From positions 186,001 through 250,000 of the forward strand of contig JACKKN010000002.1 in assembly GCA_024236415.1 (NCBI GenBank): a DNA stretch of 64,000 nucleotides, written 5' to 3'. The notes under the pieces were generated by a model. It was not told where the DNA came from, made no database searches, and worked only from the letters and a program-made list of their open reading frames with translations. Position 1 is the stretch's first letter. The number at the start of each line of letters is the position of its first letter. Origin of the DNA: Hyphomicrobiales bacterium. Lineage in GTDB: Bacteria > Pseudomonadota > Alphaproteobacteria > Rhodospirillales > JACKKN01. Position numbers and translations under genes: made by a program. Below are positions 8,701-19,422 of this stretch, piece after piece.

Positions 8701-9265
8701 GGCCGGCCAGGCTGACCGCCGCGACCCGGGCGCTGAGGGCCTCGATGCGCTGCTCGCCGCCCAGGCCGTCGCGGTATATCAGGGTGCCGTTCTCGACCAG
8801 GAAGTTGTCCAGCCGCACGTCCGGCGCCGCGCCGCCGCCGCCGGTGGTGGCCGGGGTGTCGCCGCCGCCGGCCTCCTCGGGCATGGACCAGTTGAGCGAG
8901 CCGTCGGGCCGGCGCTCGACCAGCACCACCGGGTCCACCAGCTCCACCTTCTCGACCTGGATCTGGCCGCCGATCAGGGGCCCCAGGGCGACCCGGACCC
9001 GCAGCGCCCCCAGGCGCGCCATGTCGCCGCCGCCAGCCTCGCCGCCGGGGGCCGACAGGCGCAGGTCCTCGGCCACCAGGGCCGGGGCCGGAAACACGGC
9101 GATGCGGATGTCGCCGCCGATGGTCAGGTCGCGGCCGGTGGCGCGCTTGGCCTGGGCCGCGATCTCGGCCTTGTATTCGTTCCAGTCGATGAATCCGGGA
9201 ACCACCAGGACGGCGGCGACGGCCAGGATCAGCAGCGCGAGGACACCGAACAGGGCTTTTTTCAA
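5735..9265 (-). CDS. AsmA family protein
   Basis: A 1176-residue protein with one N-terminal membrane anchor (KKALFGVLALLILAVAAVLVV) followed by FIDWNEYKAEIAAQAKRATGRDLTI, the hallmark start of AsmA proteins. The rest is a long run of repeating beta-rich segments (patterns such as LDLDPYLDG and VTGTFDIQGGVLRSRDLVL), and the C-terminal part matches the AsmA-like C-terminal domain before a Pro/Ala-rich tail. AsmA-like proteins span the periplasm as bridges for phospholipid transport to the outer membrane. The start is a TTG with GGAG nine bases upstream. It is transcribed alone, facing the ribbon-helix-helix gene. Confidence 0.9.
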   Translation of the reverse strand: MKKALFGVLALLILAVAAVLVVPGFIDWNEYKAEIAAQAKRATGRDLTIGGDIRIAVFPAPALVAEDLRLSAPGGEAGGGDMARLGALRVRVALGPLIGGQIQVEKVELVDPVVLVERRPDGSLNWSMPEEAGGGDTPATTGGGGAAPDVRLDNFLVENGTLIYRDGLGGEQRIEALSARVAAVSLAGPFEATGSLIARGVPLDFEAHLGKLEPGRPLPVNLAVTASPGQSRLRATGTVEDLERAPAFAGTLRLEGADLAALAGVLAGTTRLPGPLGQAFEAEATVKASAAGLTLDGLSAQLGQAKGAGSIEVTAGDHPRAAVDLKVNRIDLDEWLALPPAKAGAVRQEAKAGNGGGDDARRATIALARPQRDGDGEAFALPQDIAGALNLSVGAVTYRGGVIGQLRANLELNNGEVTLNQFSAQLPGGSDVALFGFVTAADGKPKFEGEAEVMVSDSRGVANWLGVELPALPPGRLRKVAFTGKISAQPDRVQVTDADLRFDSSRLTGGATFLLSQRLSFGASLALDRLDLDPYLDGAPAAKGKGDTGGLAALKALTTFDANLKARVHSLVYRATPVKDVELDATLYNGDLTLRRASVGAVAGARAAVTGTLGNLGGMPDMKDLKVQAAAADLVPLARLAGLDPALVPPDLGAVALSGTGQGSLLTPKLALEVSAAGGKATFDGGTDILPTPAVVGRVTLRHGDLAAALQRLGVAYRPAGPVGAVDLAADVRAGVGGVTATGVKATVGKLQATGDVTVALGGARPKVTAKLTTNAFSVDPLLPAQGRAAAEPAWRHALWRPGESVGGGDGLRVRTAAGPARERWSRDPIDLAALRAVDADLTLRSPLLTYGPYLLGDADVAARLDAGVLRAERLNGKLFDGALRADAVLDARAAPRLDARLHLARGSLAAVLETFGDAGAASGTVDLNADLASDGTSVAALVAALSGKGDVALRGIDVKKAAKGSAMTGLLNLVTAVNGLGNVLSGGKAGSAADVTGTFDIQGGVLRSRDLVLKSGLGDGDAVATVDLPAWRVEATGEVRPAQNVLTQILAAKVRETRSLQKVPFSVNGPLDAPNVKLETGQMPGGGVAIPVPDSLRKKKGVGAVLDVLVPRQQQPAQEAAPAPAPPPAGSAAGTAAPGQTLAPPPPPPGASAGGTESGGKRKLRAEDILRGLIK

Positions 9266-9412
9266 GGTCCGAGCTCCGGGGCCGGCGGTTGCCTGCGAAG
9301 GGCGGATGGATCGGCGCCGCCGCCCGCGCCATGGGGCCGGGCGGGGGCCGAATCGCCACCCGAGTGTAAGCAGACCCGGCCGGCGGATGAAAGGGCGAAG
9401 TGGCGGCGGGGC

Positions 9413-10012
9413 TCAGCCGCCCGTGTGGCCCAGGGCCGCCGCCGGCACGATCTGGAACTCGCCGCCGCCCGGCGGGCTCCACCACAGGCGCAGGGTCGCG
9501 GTGCCCTTGCGCTCGAAGTACAGCATCTCCAGCGGGTACCAGCCGGCCTTGGCCACGCTTACCGGCAGGGGCTCGGAATCCCGGTCGCCATGGACGGTCG
9601 GGTCCTCGTACAGCTGCTGCCCGGCCACGGTCAGGCGCACGCCGTCATTGGCGGTGACCTTGAGCAGCCAGGCGCCGGGCCGGTCGAAATGAATGAAGCC
9701 CTGGATGTTGGCGCCGACGCCGTTGTTCTCGCCGCTGGTCAGCACCTCGCCCTCGCCCGAGCGGTAGTCGAGCTGCGGCAGCGGCGGGCCGGCCTCGGCC
9801 TGCTTCCAGCCGCCAAGTTGGCTCAGATGGCGGACGAAATCGTACACGTAGGCCACCGCCAGGCCCGGCTGCAGGCCGGCGCCGTCGGCCCGCGCCGCCG
9901 CCGCCGGCAGCTCGGCCGCCGCCGCCGGCAGGGCCGGGGCCGCCAGGCCCAGGAACAGTGCTGCGCCCGCCGCCGCCAGGGGTCCGCGAACCAGGAGAAA
10001 GGCCTTTGTCAC
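9413..10012 (-). CDS. Secreted PA14-domain protein
   Basis: A 199-residue exported protein with an N-terminal signal peptide rich in Ala and Leu, cleaved near AAAAELP (about residue 33). Residues about 100-185 form a PA14-type beta-barrel: GFIHFDRPGAWLLKVTANDG, VRLTVAGQQLYED and a final LRLWWSPPGG. PA14 domains commonly bind carbohydrate. The GTG start has GGAGG nine bases upstream, and that site overlaps the stop of the acyltransferase gene just upstream (15-base gap), so the two form an operon and probably act on the same cell-surface glycan. Confidence 0.75.
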   Translation of the reverse strand: MTKAFLLVRGPLAAAGAALFLGLAAPALPAAAAELPAAAARADGAGLQPGLAVAYVYDFVRHLSQLGGWKQAEAGPPLPQLDYRSGEGEVLTSGENNGVGANIQGFIHFDRPGAWLLKVTANDGVRLTVAGQQLYEDPTVHGDRDSEPLPVSVAKAGWYPLEMLYFERKGTATLRLWWSPPGGGEFQIVPAAALGHTGG

Positions 10013-10027
10013 CCGGGAAATCCTCCG

Positions 10028-11269
10028 TCACCAGTGCTTGTGGATACCATAGGCCAGCGCGCCGGCCAGGAACAGGGGGAACAGCAGCAGCATGGGCGGA
10101 CCGAAGAACAGGCACAGGGCCGCCAGCACGGCGGCGCGGCGCAGGCCGCGCAGGCGCGCGCCCACGGCCAGCAATACCGAGAACGGCATCAGGTAGCACA
10201 TGAACCAGAAGGCGTCGTTGCTGAAGGTGCGCATGCCGCCGATCTCGGCGCGCAGGCCCAGCAGGTTGTAGATCCAGACCTCGTTCAGGTACAGCACGCT
10301 GTTGACGAAGGTGTAAAGGAACTCCACCGGTCCCGCCGGCCCGCCCGTGCCGTCGGCGGAGACGAACAGTTCGTTGTGGCGGTAGACGGCGGGGTCGACG
10401 CGGAATCCCACGTGGTCCAGGATCGGCGTCAGGATCACCATGGGCACCACCAGGTAGTACAGGCTCCAGTACCGCTTGAAGATGATCTCCGGCGCCGTGT
10501 CCGCCTTGCGGTCGATGGACATCATGGCGAAGTAGCCGGACATCATGAAGAAGGCCGGCACGGCGAAGCGCGGCGCCGAGCCGTCGAAGCCCAGGAAGTT
10601 CCAGTCCGAGAACTCGCGGAAGCTGAAGTGCCCCAGCACCACCGCCGCCGTGGCCACCAGCTTGACCACGTCCAGCACGTTGCTGTGGGATTCGGTGATG
10701 GCGTAGAACCGGCCGTCCTCGAAGTCGAAGGGCACCGGCGCCGGGCGGCGGTAGTGGCGCAGGACCCGGGTCCGGTACAGCCGCAGGATCAGGTTCTTGG
10801 TGCGCTCGAAGGCCGGCGCCAGGGCCAGGCAGGCCCGGCCCAGCAGCACCGAGGCGACCAGCACCAGCCCCAGCAGGCGGGCCTGGTCGGCGTAGCTGTG
10901 CGGGTCGTGGCCGGTGACCGCGGCGAAGAAGTACAGCAGCGGGAAATGGAACATGAACACCGCCACCGAGTACAGGGTCAGCACCTGCAGCACCCGGCGC
11001 GGGATCAGCAGGTGGCGGTCGTAGTGGAACACGTACTTGCTGGCCACCAGCAGCACGAACAGGAACACCATGTGGCCCCATTGCAGCAGGAACCGCTTGC
11101 TGATTCCCAGGTAGCGGCGCCATTCGTACGCGGCGAGGCCCTTGGAGGCCTTGTAAAGTTCCTCGCCAAGGTCGAAATACAGGAACAGCGCGTAGAGGAA
11201 CAGCACCACCGCCGAGACGGCGATCCACAGGGATTGGTATTCGTCGGAGAAGTACTTCCTCATGGACAT
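10028..11269 (-). CDS. Acyltransferase-3-like membrane protein with apparently permuted helix order
   Basis: A 413-residue polytopic membrane protein. The second half (from about residue 195) has the start of an acyltransferase-3/OafA domain: NVLDVVKLVATAAVVLGHF with the conserved His, then PAFFMMSGYFAMMS. In ordinary members this block is near the N-terminus. Here it is preceded by about 190 residues of membrane segments ending VLTLYSVAVFMFHFPLLYFF, which resembles the last helices of the family. It may be a circular permutation or a fusion. The family O-acylates surface glycans using inner-membrane acyl donors. The start is placed at ATG 11269; a GTG at 11278 and an ATG at 11263 are alternatives. 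Confidence 0.6.
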   Translation of the reverse strand: MSMRKYFSDEYQSLWIAVSAVVLFLYALFLYFDLGEELYKASKGLAAYEWRRYLGISKRFLLQWGHMVFLFVLLVASKYVFHYDRHLLIPRRVLQVLTLYSVAVFMFHFPLLYFFAAVTGHDPHSYADQARLLGLVLVASVLLGRACLALAPAFERTKNLILRLYRTRVLRHYRRPAPVPFDFEDGRFYAITESHSNVLDVVKLVATAAVVLGHFSFREFSDWNFLGFDGSAPRFAVPAFFMMSGYFAMMSIDRKADTAPEIIFKRYWSLYYLVVPMVILTPILDHVGFRVDPAVYRHNELFVSADGTGGPAGPVEFLYTFVNSVLYLNEVWIYNLLGLRAEIGGMRTFSNDAFWFMCYLMPFSVLLAVGARLRGLRRAAVLAALCLFFGPPMLLLFPLFLAGALAYGIHKHW

Positions 11270-11371
11270 CCCGGGCACGTCGTTGATTTGCGGCGTCGAC
11301 AGGGGACCGTTCCATCACCTACTCTTTCTTGGAAACCGGAACAAGTGTCGTTGTCACGGGGACGGATCACG

Positions 11372-12937
11372 ATGATGTCAGCTTCCATGCCCTTGCGGGC
11401 GGCCGCGGCGCGGGTCCTGGCCGGGATCGCGGCGGCCGTCGCCGTCCTGGTTGCCCTGGCGGCGACGCCGGCGACGGCGGAGACGGACCTGCGCGCGCGC
11501 TGTTCGGCCATGGCCGCCGAGGCCATCGAGGACGTCAACCTGCTGTCCGCCGTGGTGGTCGAGCGCAAGCGCGGCATGAAGCCCTACTGCCGCGTGCTGG
11601 GCTATGTGCGCCCGGCCATCAACTTCGAGATCCGCCTGCCCATCGAGGGCTGGAACGGCAAGTTCTACATGGCCGGGTGCAGCGGCGCCTGCGGCCGCGT
11701 GCGCGCCGACCGCCGCGGCCCCAGCAACAGCACCCGCGACGCCCAGCGGCGCGGCTATGCCGTGGCCACCACCGACAGCGGCCACTGGGGCCAGCACGGC
11801 GGCGACGGGGTCTGGGCCTACCACAACCGCCGCGCCGAGATCGACTGGGCCGAGCGCGCCATCAACCAGACCACGCGCACGGCCAAGGAGCTGCTGCGCC
11901 GGTACTACGGCCGGCCCCAGGAGCGCGCCTATTTCGCCGGCTGTTCCAACGGCGGCCGCCAGGGCCTGATCGAGGCGCAGCGCTTCGCCAACGACTTCGA
12001 CGGCATCATCGCCGGCGCGCCGTGGCTGGACCTGCGCTCGGTCAACCTGTTCGCCTGGCTGTACCAGAAGGGCACCAACGGCGGCGGCTGGCCGATCCTG
12101 GAGCGGCCCAAGATCGACCTGCTGGGGCGCGCCGTCACCGCCGCCTGCGACGCCAAGGACGGCCTGGAGGACGGCATCGTCAGCGACCCCGAGGGCTGCG
12201 ACTTCGACCCCGCCGCCCTGCGCTGCGGCGGCACCAAGGTGAATGGCGACTGCCTGACCGACAAGGAGATCGCCGCCGTGCGCGCCATCTACGCCGGGCC
12301 GCGCAACTCGGCCGGCGAGCCCCTCTATTCGGGCGGCCTGCCCAAGGGGTCCGAGCGCAACTGGCCCCTGTTCCTGAGCACCGGCACCACCGACACCTTC
12401 GAGGCCAACGTGCTGCGCTACCTGGCGTTCGAGGACGACCCGGGCGGCGAGTACGACCCGCGCGCCTACGACATGGACAAGGACCCCGAACGGATCAAGT
12501 TCATGAGCCGCATCGTCAGCGCCGACAACCCCGACCTGTCGGCGTTCCGCGACCACGGCGGCAAGATGATCCTGTACCACGGCACCGCCGACGCCCTGCT
12601 GCCCTACCGGCGCACCGTGGACTACTACGACGCGGCGGTGGCCAAGGCCGGCGGCGCGGGGGCGGCGGACCGGTTCCTGCGCCTGTACCTGGTGCCGGGG
12701 ATGAGCCACTGCTGGGGCCGCGAGGACGTGGGCCCGGTGCAGGCCGACTTCCTCACCGCCCTGGAGAACTGGGTCGAGAAGGGCCAGCCGCCGGCCGACC
12801 TGACGGCCACCGAGGAACGGAACCGCGGCAAGGGCCGCGACCGCAGCCGGCCCCTGTGCCCCTACCCCCTGGCCGCCAGGTACGACGGCAGCGGCGACGC
12901 CGACGCCGCCGCCAGCTTCGCCTGCGCCCGCCGCTAG
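11372..12937 (+). CDS. Tannase/feruloyl esterase family protein
   Basis: A 521-residue exported esterase. A signal peptide ends near ATPATAETDLR (about residue 40). The catalytic set is complete: nucleophile Ser192 in GCSNGGRQG, Asp in HGTADALLPYRRT and His in PGMSHCWG. The cysteines next to the Ser and His give the CS-D-HC disulfide layout of the fungal-tannase-like fold. Family members hydrolyse plant phenolic esters or related aryl esters such as mono(hydroxyethyl) terephthalate; the substrate here is not predictable. A second ATG follows immediately (11375). It is divergent from the acyltransferase gene and ends 10 bases before the next gene. Confidence 0.85.
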   Translation: MMSASMPLRAAAARVLAGIAAAVAVLVALAATPATAETDLRARCSAMAAEAIEDVNLLSAVVVERKRGMKPYCRVLGYVRPAINFEIRLPIEGWNGKFYMAGCSGACGRVRADRRGPSNSTRDAQRRGYAVATTDSGHWGQHGGDGVWAYHNRRAEIDWAERAINQTTRTAKELLRRYYGRPQERAYFAGCSNGGRQGLIEAQRFANDFDGIIAGAPWLDLRSVNLFAWLYQKGTNGGGWPILERPKIDLLGRAVTAACDAKDGLEDGIVSDPEGCDFDPAALRCGGTKVNGDCLTDKEIAAVRAIYAGPRNSAGEPLYSGGLPKGSERNWPLFLSTGTTDTFEANVLRYLAFEDDPGGEYDPRAYDMDKDPERIKFMSRIVSADNPDLSAFRDHGGKMILYHGTADALLPYRRTVDYYDAAVAKAGGAGAADRFLRLYLVPGMSHCWGREDVGPVQADFLTALENWVEKGQPPADLTATEERNRGKGRDRSRPLCPYPLAARYDGSGDADAAASFACARR

Positions 12938-12947
12938 GAGCCCCGCC

Positions 12948-13322
12948 ATGGCCCGCGTGACCCTGACCTTCGGCGACCTCCGCCTGGTGGTGCGGACCCT
13001 GGACACGCCCACGGCGCGCGCCCTGCTGGACTGCATGCCGTTCGCGTCCGTGGCCCGCACCTGGGGCGACGAGGTCTACTTCGACACCCCGGCCCATGCC
13101 GCCGCCGAGCCCGACGCCCGCGTCGTGCTGGAACCGGGCGAGATCGCCTTCTGGCTGGCCGGCGACTGCATCGCCATCGGCTTCGGCCCCACGCCGGCCT
13201 CCCACGGCGACGAAATCCGCCTGGCCTCGCCGGGCAACGTCTGGGCCCTGGCCGAGGGGGACGTGGCCGCCCTGCGCGCCGTCGCCGGCGGCACGCCGGT
13301 GCAGGTCGAAGTTTCGCCTTGA
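12948..13322 (+). CDS. Cyclophilin-like fold protein (TM1367 type)
   Basis: A 124-residue cytoplasmic all-beta protein. The segments YFDTPAHAAAEP, VVLEPGEIAFWLAGDCIAIGFGPTP and IRLASPGNVWALAEGD match the cyclophilin-like family first seen as TM1367. These small proteins share the cyclophilin barrel but lack the proline-isomerase active site, and their role is unknown. It follows the esterase by 10 bases, so co-transcription is likely. Confidence 0.75.
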   Translation: MARVTLTFGDLRLVVRTLDTPTARALLDCMPFASVARTWGDEVYFDTPAHAAAEPDARVVLEPGEIAFWLAGDCIAIGFGPTPASHGDEIRLASPGNVWALAEGDVAALRAVAGGTPVQVEVSP

Positions 13323-13355
13323 CCGCGCGTGTAGAAACACGGACTATTGCCCGTT

Positions 13356-14483
13356 ATGGGAGAATCACGGCCACGGATCCTGTCCGACGGCGAAAAGCTT
13401 GACTGGCTGCGCCTGATCCGCAGCCAGGCGGTCGGGCCCATCACCTTCCACAGGCTGCTGGAGCGGTTCGGCCCCGCCGCCGCGGCGCTGGACGCCCTGC
13501 CCGGCCTGGCGCGCCGCGGCGGGCGGCGGGACCTGAAGGTCTGTTCCCGCGACGCCGCCGAGCGCGAGATGGAGCAGGTGTCCCGCGCCGGCGCCCGCCT
13601 GGTGGCCCTGGGCGAGCCCGACTACCCGCCCCTGCTGGCCCTGATCGAGGACGCGCCGCCGCTGATCTCGGTGCTGGGCCACGCCGGCCTGCTGCGCAAG
13701 AGGGCAGTGGCCGTGGTGGGGGCCCGCAACGCGTCGCTGAACGGCCTGACCATCGCCCGCCGCATCGCCGGCGAGCTGGGCGGAAGCGGCCTGATGGTGG
13801 TGTCGGGCATGGCCCGGGGCATCGACGCCGCGGCCCACCAGGGGGCGCTGGACACGGGCACGGTGGCGGTGCTGGGCGGCGGGGTCGACGTGCCCTACCC
13901 GCGCGAGAACGCGGCCCTGTACGACGACCTGAAAGCGCGCGGCACCCTGGTGTCCGAGGTGGCGCCGGGGGTGCAGCCCCAGGCGCGCCACTTCCCGCGC
14001 CGCAACCGGATCATCGCCGGCATGGGCCGCGGCGTGCTGGTGGTCGAGGCCAGCCCGCGCTCGGGCTCGCTGATCACCGCCCGCCTGGCGTTGGAGCAGG
14101 GGCGCGAGGTTTTCGCGGTGCCGGGCTCGCCGCTGGATCCGCGGGCGCGCGGCGCCAACGACCTGCTGCGCCAGGGGGCAACCCTGGCGGAAACGGGCGA
14201 GGATATCGTCCGCGCCCTGCGGGACATGGCGCCGAAGCCGCTGGAGGAACCGGAACCCGTTGATTTCGCGGGCGGAACACCCGCCTCGCCGGACCAGGAC
14301 GCGGTCGACGCGGCGCGCGGCCGGGTCACGGAATTGCTGGGCCCCAGCCCGGTAACGGTTGACGAAGTCCTCCGCAACTGCCAATTCTCCCTTGCCGTCG
14401 TGACCCTGGTCCTGCTCGAAATGGAGCTCGCGGGCCGGCTGCAGCGGCATCCGGGGAACCGGGTCTCCCTCGTTCCGGACTAG
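13356..14483 (+). CDS. dprA: DNA-processing protein DprA
   Basis: A 375-residue single-stranded-DNA-binding protein that loads RecA during natural transformation. The Rossmann-like core shows VVGARNASLNGLTIARRIA, SGMARGIDAAAHQGAL, AVLGGGVDVPYPRENAALY, RNRIIAGMGRGVLVVEAS and SGSLITARLALEQGREVFAVPGS. A C-terminal winged-helix domain (VTELLGPSPVTVDEVLR) is retained. The ATG at 13356 is chosen; an in-frame TTG lies at 13347, and no strong ribosome site is visible for either. It directly precedes topA, as in many alphaproteobacteria. Confidence 0.95.
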   Translation: MGESRPRILSDGEKLDWLRLIRSQAVGPITFHRLLERFGPAAAALDALPGLARRGGRRDLKVCSRDAAEREMEQVSRAGARLVALGEPDYPPLLALIEDAPPLISVLGHAGLLRKRAVAVVGARNASLNGLTIARRIAGELGGSGLMVVSGMARGIDAAAHQGALDTGTVAVLGGGVDVPYPRENAALYDDLKARGTLVSEVAPGVQPQARHFPRRNRIIAGMGRGVLVVEASPRSGSLITARLALEQGREVFAVPGSPLDPRARGANDLLRQGATLAETGEDIVRALRDMAPKPLEEPEPVDFAGGTPASPDQDAVDAARGRVTELLGPSPVTVDEVLRNCQFSLAVVTLVLLEMELAGRLQRHPGNRVSLVPD

Positions 14484-14513
14484 GCACACTCAGCGAATCG
14501 GTTGCGGATCTCC

Positions 14514-17110
<2,597 letters not shown>

Positions 17111-17111
<1 letters not shown>

Positions 17112-19363
17112 TGGCACGCCCCCGCACGCCGGCGCCGTTTCCCAGCGACGAGCAGATCCTGGACTTCATCCGCGACACCCCGGGCCGCCCGGGCAAGCGC
17201 GAGATCGCCCGCGCCTTCCACCTGGATGCCGACCAGAAGCGCGACCTGAAGAAGGTCCTGCGCCGGCTGGAGACGGAAGGCACGTTGCAGCGCGGCCGCC
17301 ACCGCCGCTTCCACGAGCCCGGAACGCTGCCGCCGGTGACGGTGGTCGAGGTCACCGGCACGGACCTGGACGGCGAGGTCCTGGCCCGCCCCGTGACCTG
17401 GGACGAAGAGGTCGAGCCGCCGCCCATCTACATGGCGCCCGAGCGGCGCGGCCAGCCGGCCCTGGGCCGCGGCGACCGGGTGCTGGCGCGGCTGACCCCC
17501 CTGGACCCGGCCGAGGTCGGCCATGCCGCCTACGAGGGCCGCACCATCCGCCGCATCGCCGGCGCGCCGGCGCGGGTGCTGGGCATCTTCGAGGACCGTG
17601 ACGGCCGCGGCTGGATCAGGCCCGTGGACAAGCGCGCCAAGTACGACTTCGTGGCCGAGGTGCCGCCCGACATCAAGGTCAAGCCCGGCCACCTGGTGTG
17701 GGCCGAGGTCAGGCGCGGCAGCCGCCTGGGCGCGCGCACGGCGCGGGTGCTGGAGGTCCTGGGCAGCGCCACCGGCCCCCAGGCCATCAGCATGATCGCG
17801 GTCCACGACCACGACATCCCGACCCGGTTCCCCGACGCCGCCCTGGCCGAGGCCGAGGCCGCCGGCCCGGCCGCCCTGGGCGCGCGCACCGACCTGCGGA
17901 CCCTGCCCCTGGTCACCATCGACGGCGCCGACGCGCGGGACTTCGACGACGCCGTCTGGGCCGAGGCCGACCCGGACCCCGGCAACGGCGGCGGCTGGCA
18001 CCTGGTGGTGGCCATCGCCGACGTGGCCTGGTACGTGCGCCCGGGCGCGCCGCTGGACCGCAGCGCCTACGAGCGCGGCAACTCGGTCTACTTCCCCGAC
18101 CGGGTGGTGCCCATGCTGCCCGAGGCCCTGTCCAACGGCTGGTGCTCGCTGGTGCCCGACGAGGACCGGCCGTGCATGGCCGCCCACCTGTGGATCGACG
18201 GCGAGGGGCACCTGCGCCGCCACCGGTTCGAGCGGGCCATGATGCGCTCGGCCGCGCGGCTGACCTACGAGCAGGTCCAGGCCGCCCGCGACGGCGCCGC
18301 CGACGAGGTGACCGGCCCCCTGGCCGAGGCCGTGATTGCGCCCCTGTACGGCGCCTACGCGGCGCTGGAGCGCCACCGCACCGCGCGCGGGGTGCTGGAG
18401 CTGGACCTGCCCGAGCGGCGGGTGATCATCGACGACAAGGGCAAGGTCGCGGGCATCGAGCCGCGCGCCCGCCTGGACAGCCACAAGCTGATCGAGGAGT
18501 TCATGATCTGCGCCAACGTGGCCGCCGCCGAGACCCTGGAGCGCCTGGGCGAGCCCTGCATGTACCGCATCCACGACGCGCCGTCCAAGGACAAGCTGGA
18601 ATCCCTGCGCCAGTTCCTGGAGACCCTGAACGTCAAGTTCGCCCGCGGCCAGGTGGTCCAGCCGGCCCAGTTCAACAAGGTGCTGGACCGGTTCCGCGAC
18701 ACCCCGCACACCCACATGGTCAGCGAGGTGGTGCTGCGCAGCCAGTCCCAGGCCGAGTACGGGCCCGAGAACATCGGCCACTTCGGCCTGGCCCTGCGCC
18801 GGTACTGCCACTTCACCTCGCCGATCCGGCGCTATTCCGACCTGCTGGTGCACCGGGCCCTGATCCGCGGCGGGCGCCTGGGCGACGGCGGGCTGGAAAA
18901 GGTGCACAAGGACTTCGCCGAGATGGGCCAGCACCTGTCCATGACCGAGCGCCGCGCCGCGGCGGCCGAGCGCGACGCGGTGGACCGGTTCACCGCCGCC
19001 TTCCTGGCCGACCGGGTCGGCGCCCGCTTCGCCGGCCGCATCACCGGGGTTACCCGGTTCGGCCTGTTCGTGCGCCTGGCCGACAGCGGCGGCGACGGCC
19101 TGGTGCCCATTGGCAGCCTGGGCGACGACTACTTCGTCCACGACGAGGCCCGCCACGCCCTGGTGGGCCGCCATTCCGGCGCCGAATACCGCCTGGGCGA
19201 CGAGGTCACCGTGGTCCTGCGCGAGGCCGAACCCATCACCGGCGGGCTGATCCTGGAGCTGGCCGACGGCGCGCCGGCGCGGCGCGGCGGCGGCCGCCCG
19301 CGCCCGGCCAAGGGCGGCCGGGAGTCGCCGCGCAAGGGCGGCGGGAAACGGGCCCGCGGCTGA
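17111..19363 (+). CDS. rnr: Ribonuclease R
   Basis: A 750-residue 3'-5' exoribonuclease that degrades structured RNA. It has an N-terminal winged helix (DEQILDFIRDTPGRPGKREIA), cold-shock domains, the RNB catalytic domain with the metal-binding aspartates of DGADARDFDD (271, 277, 279, 280), and a C-terminal S1 domain (FAGRITGVTRFGLFVRL). A short basic Gly/Arg/Lys tail follows, as in other RNase R proteins. Its start overlaps the topA stop by one base. The S41 protease gene follows after about 60 bases. Confidence 0.96.
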
Positions 19364-19422
19364 CACCCGCGCGGCGGGAAAAGGCTGGCGCATTCGGCGG
19401 AATCGGTCAAAATCGGGGGACC

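Noticed and set aside
4956..9485. A 1,500-codon minus-strand frame overlapping AsmA in another frame
   Set aside because: Arg/Gly/Pro-rich shadow produced by high GC. The AsmA frame has coherent domains and membrane topology.
5579..12937. A very long plus-strand open frame (over 2,400 codons) opposite AsmA and running into the esterase
   Set aside because: Its upstream part is antisense to the clear AsmA, PA14 and acyltransferase genes and has low-complexity composition. Only the part from 11372 is a real gene.
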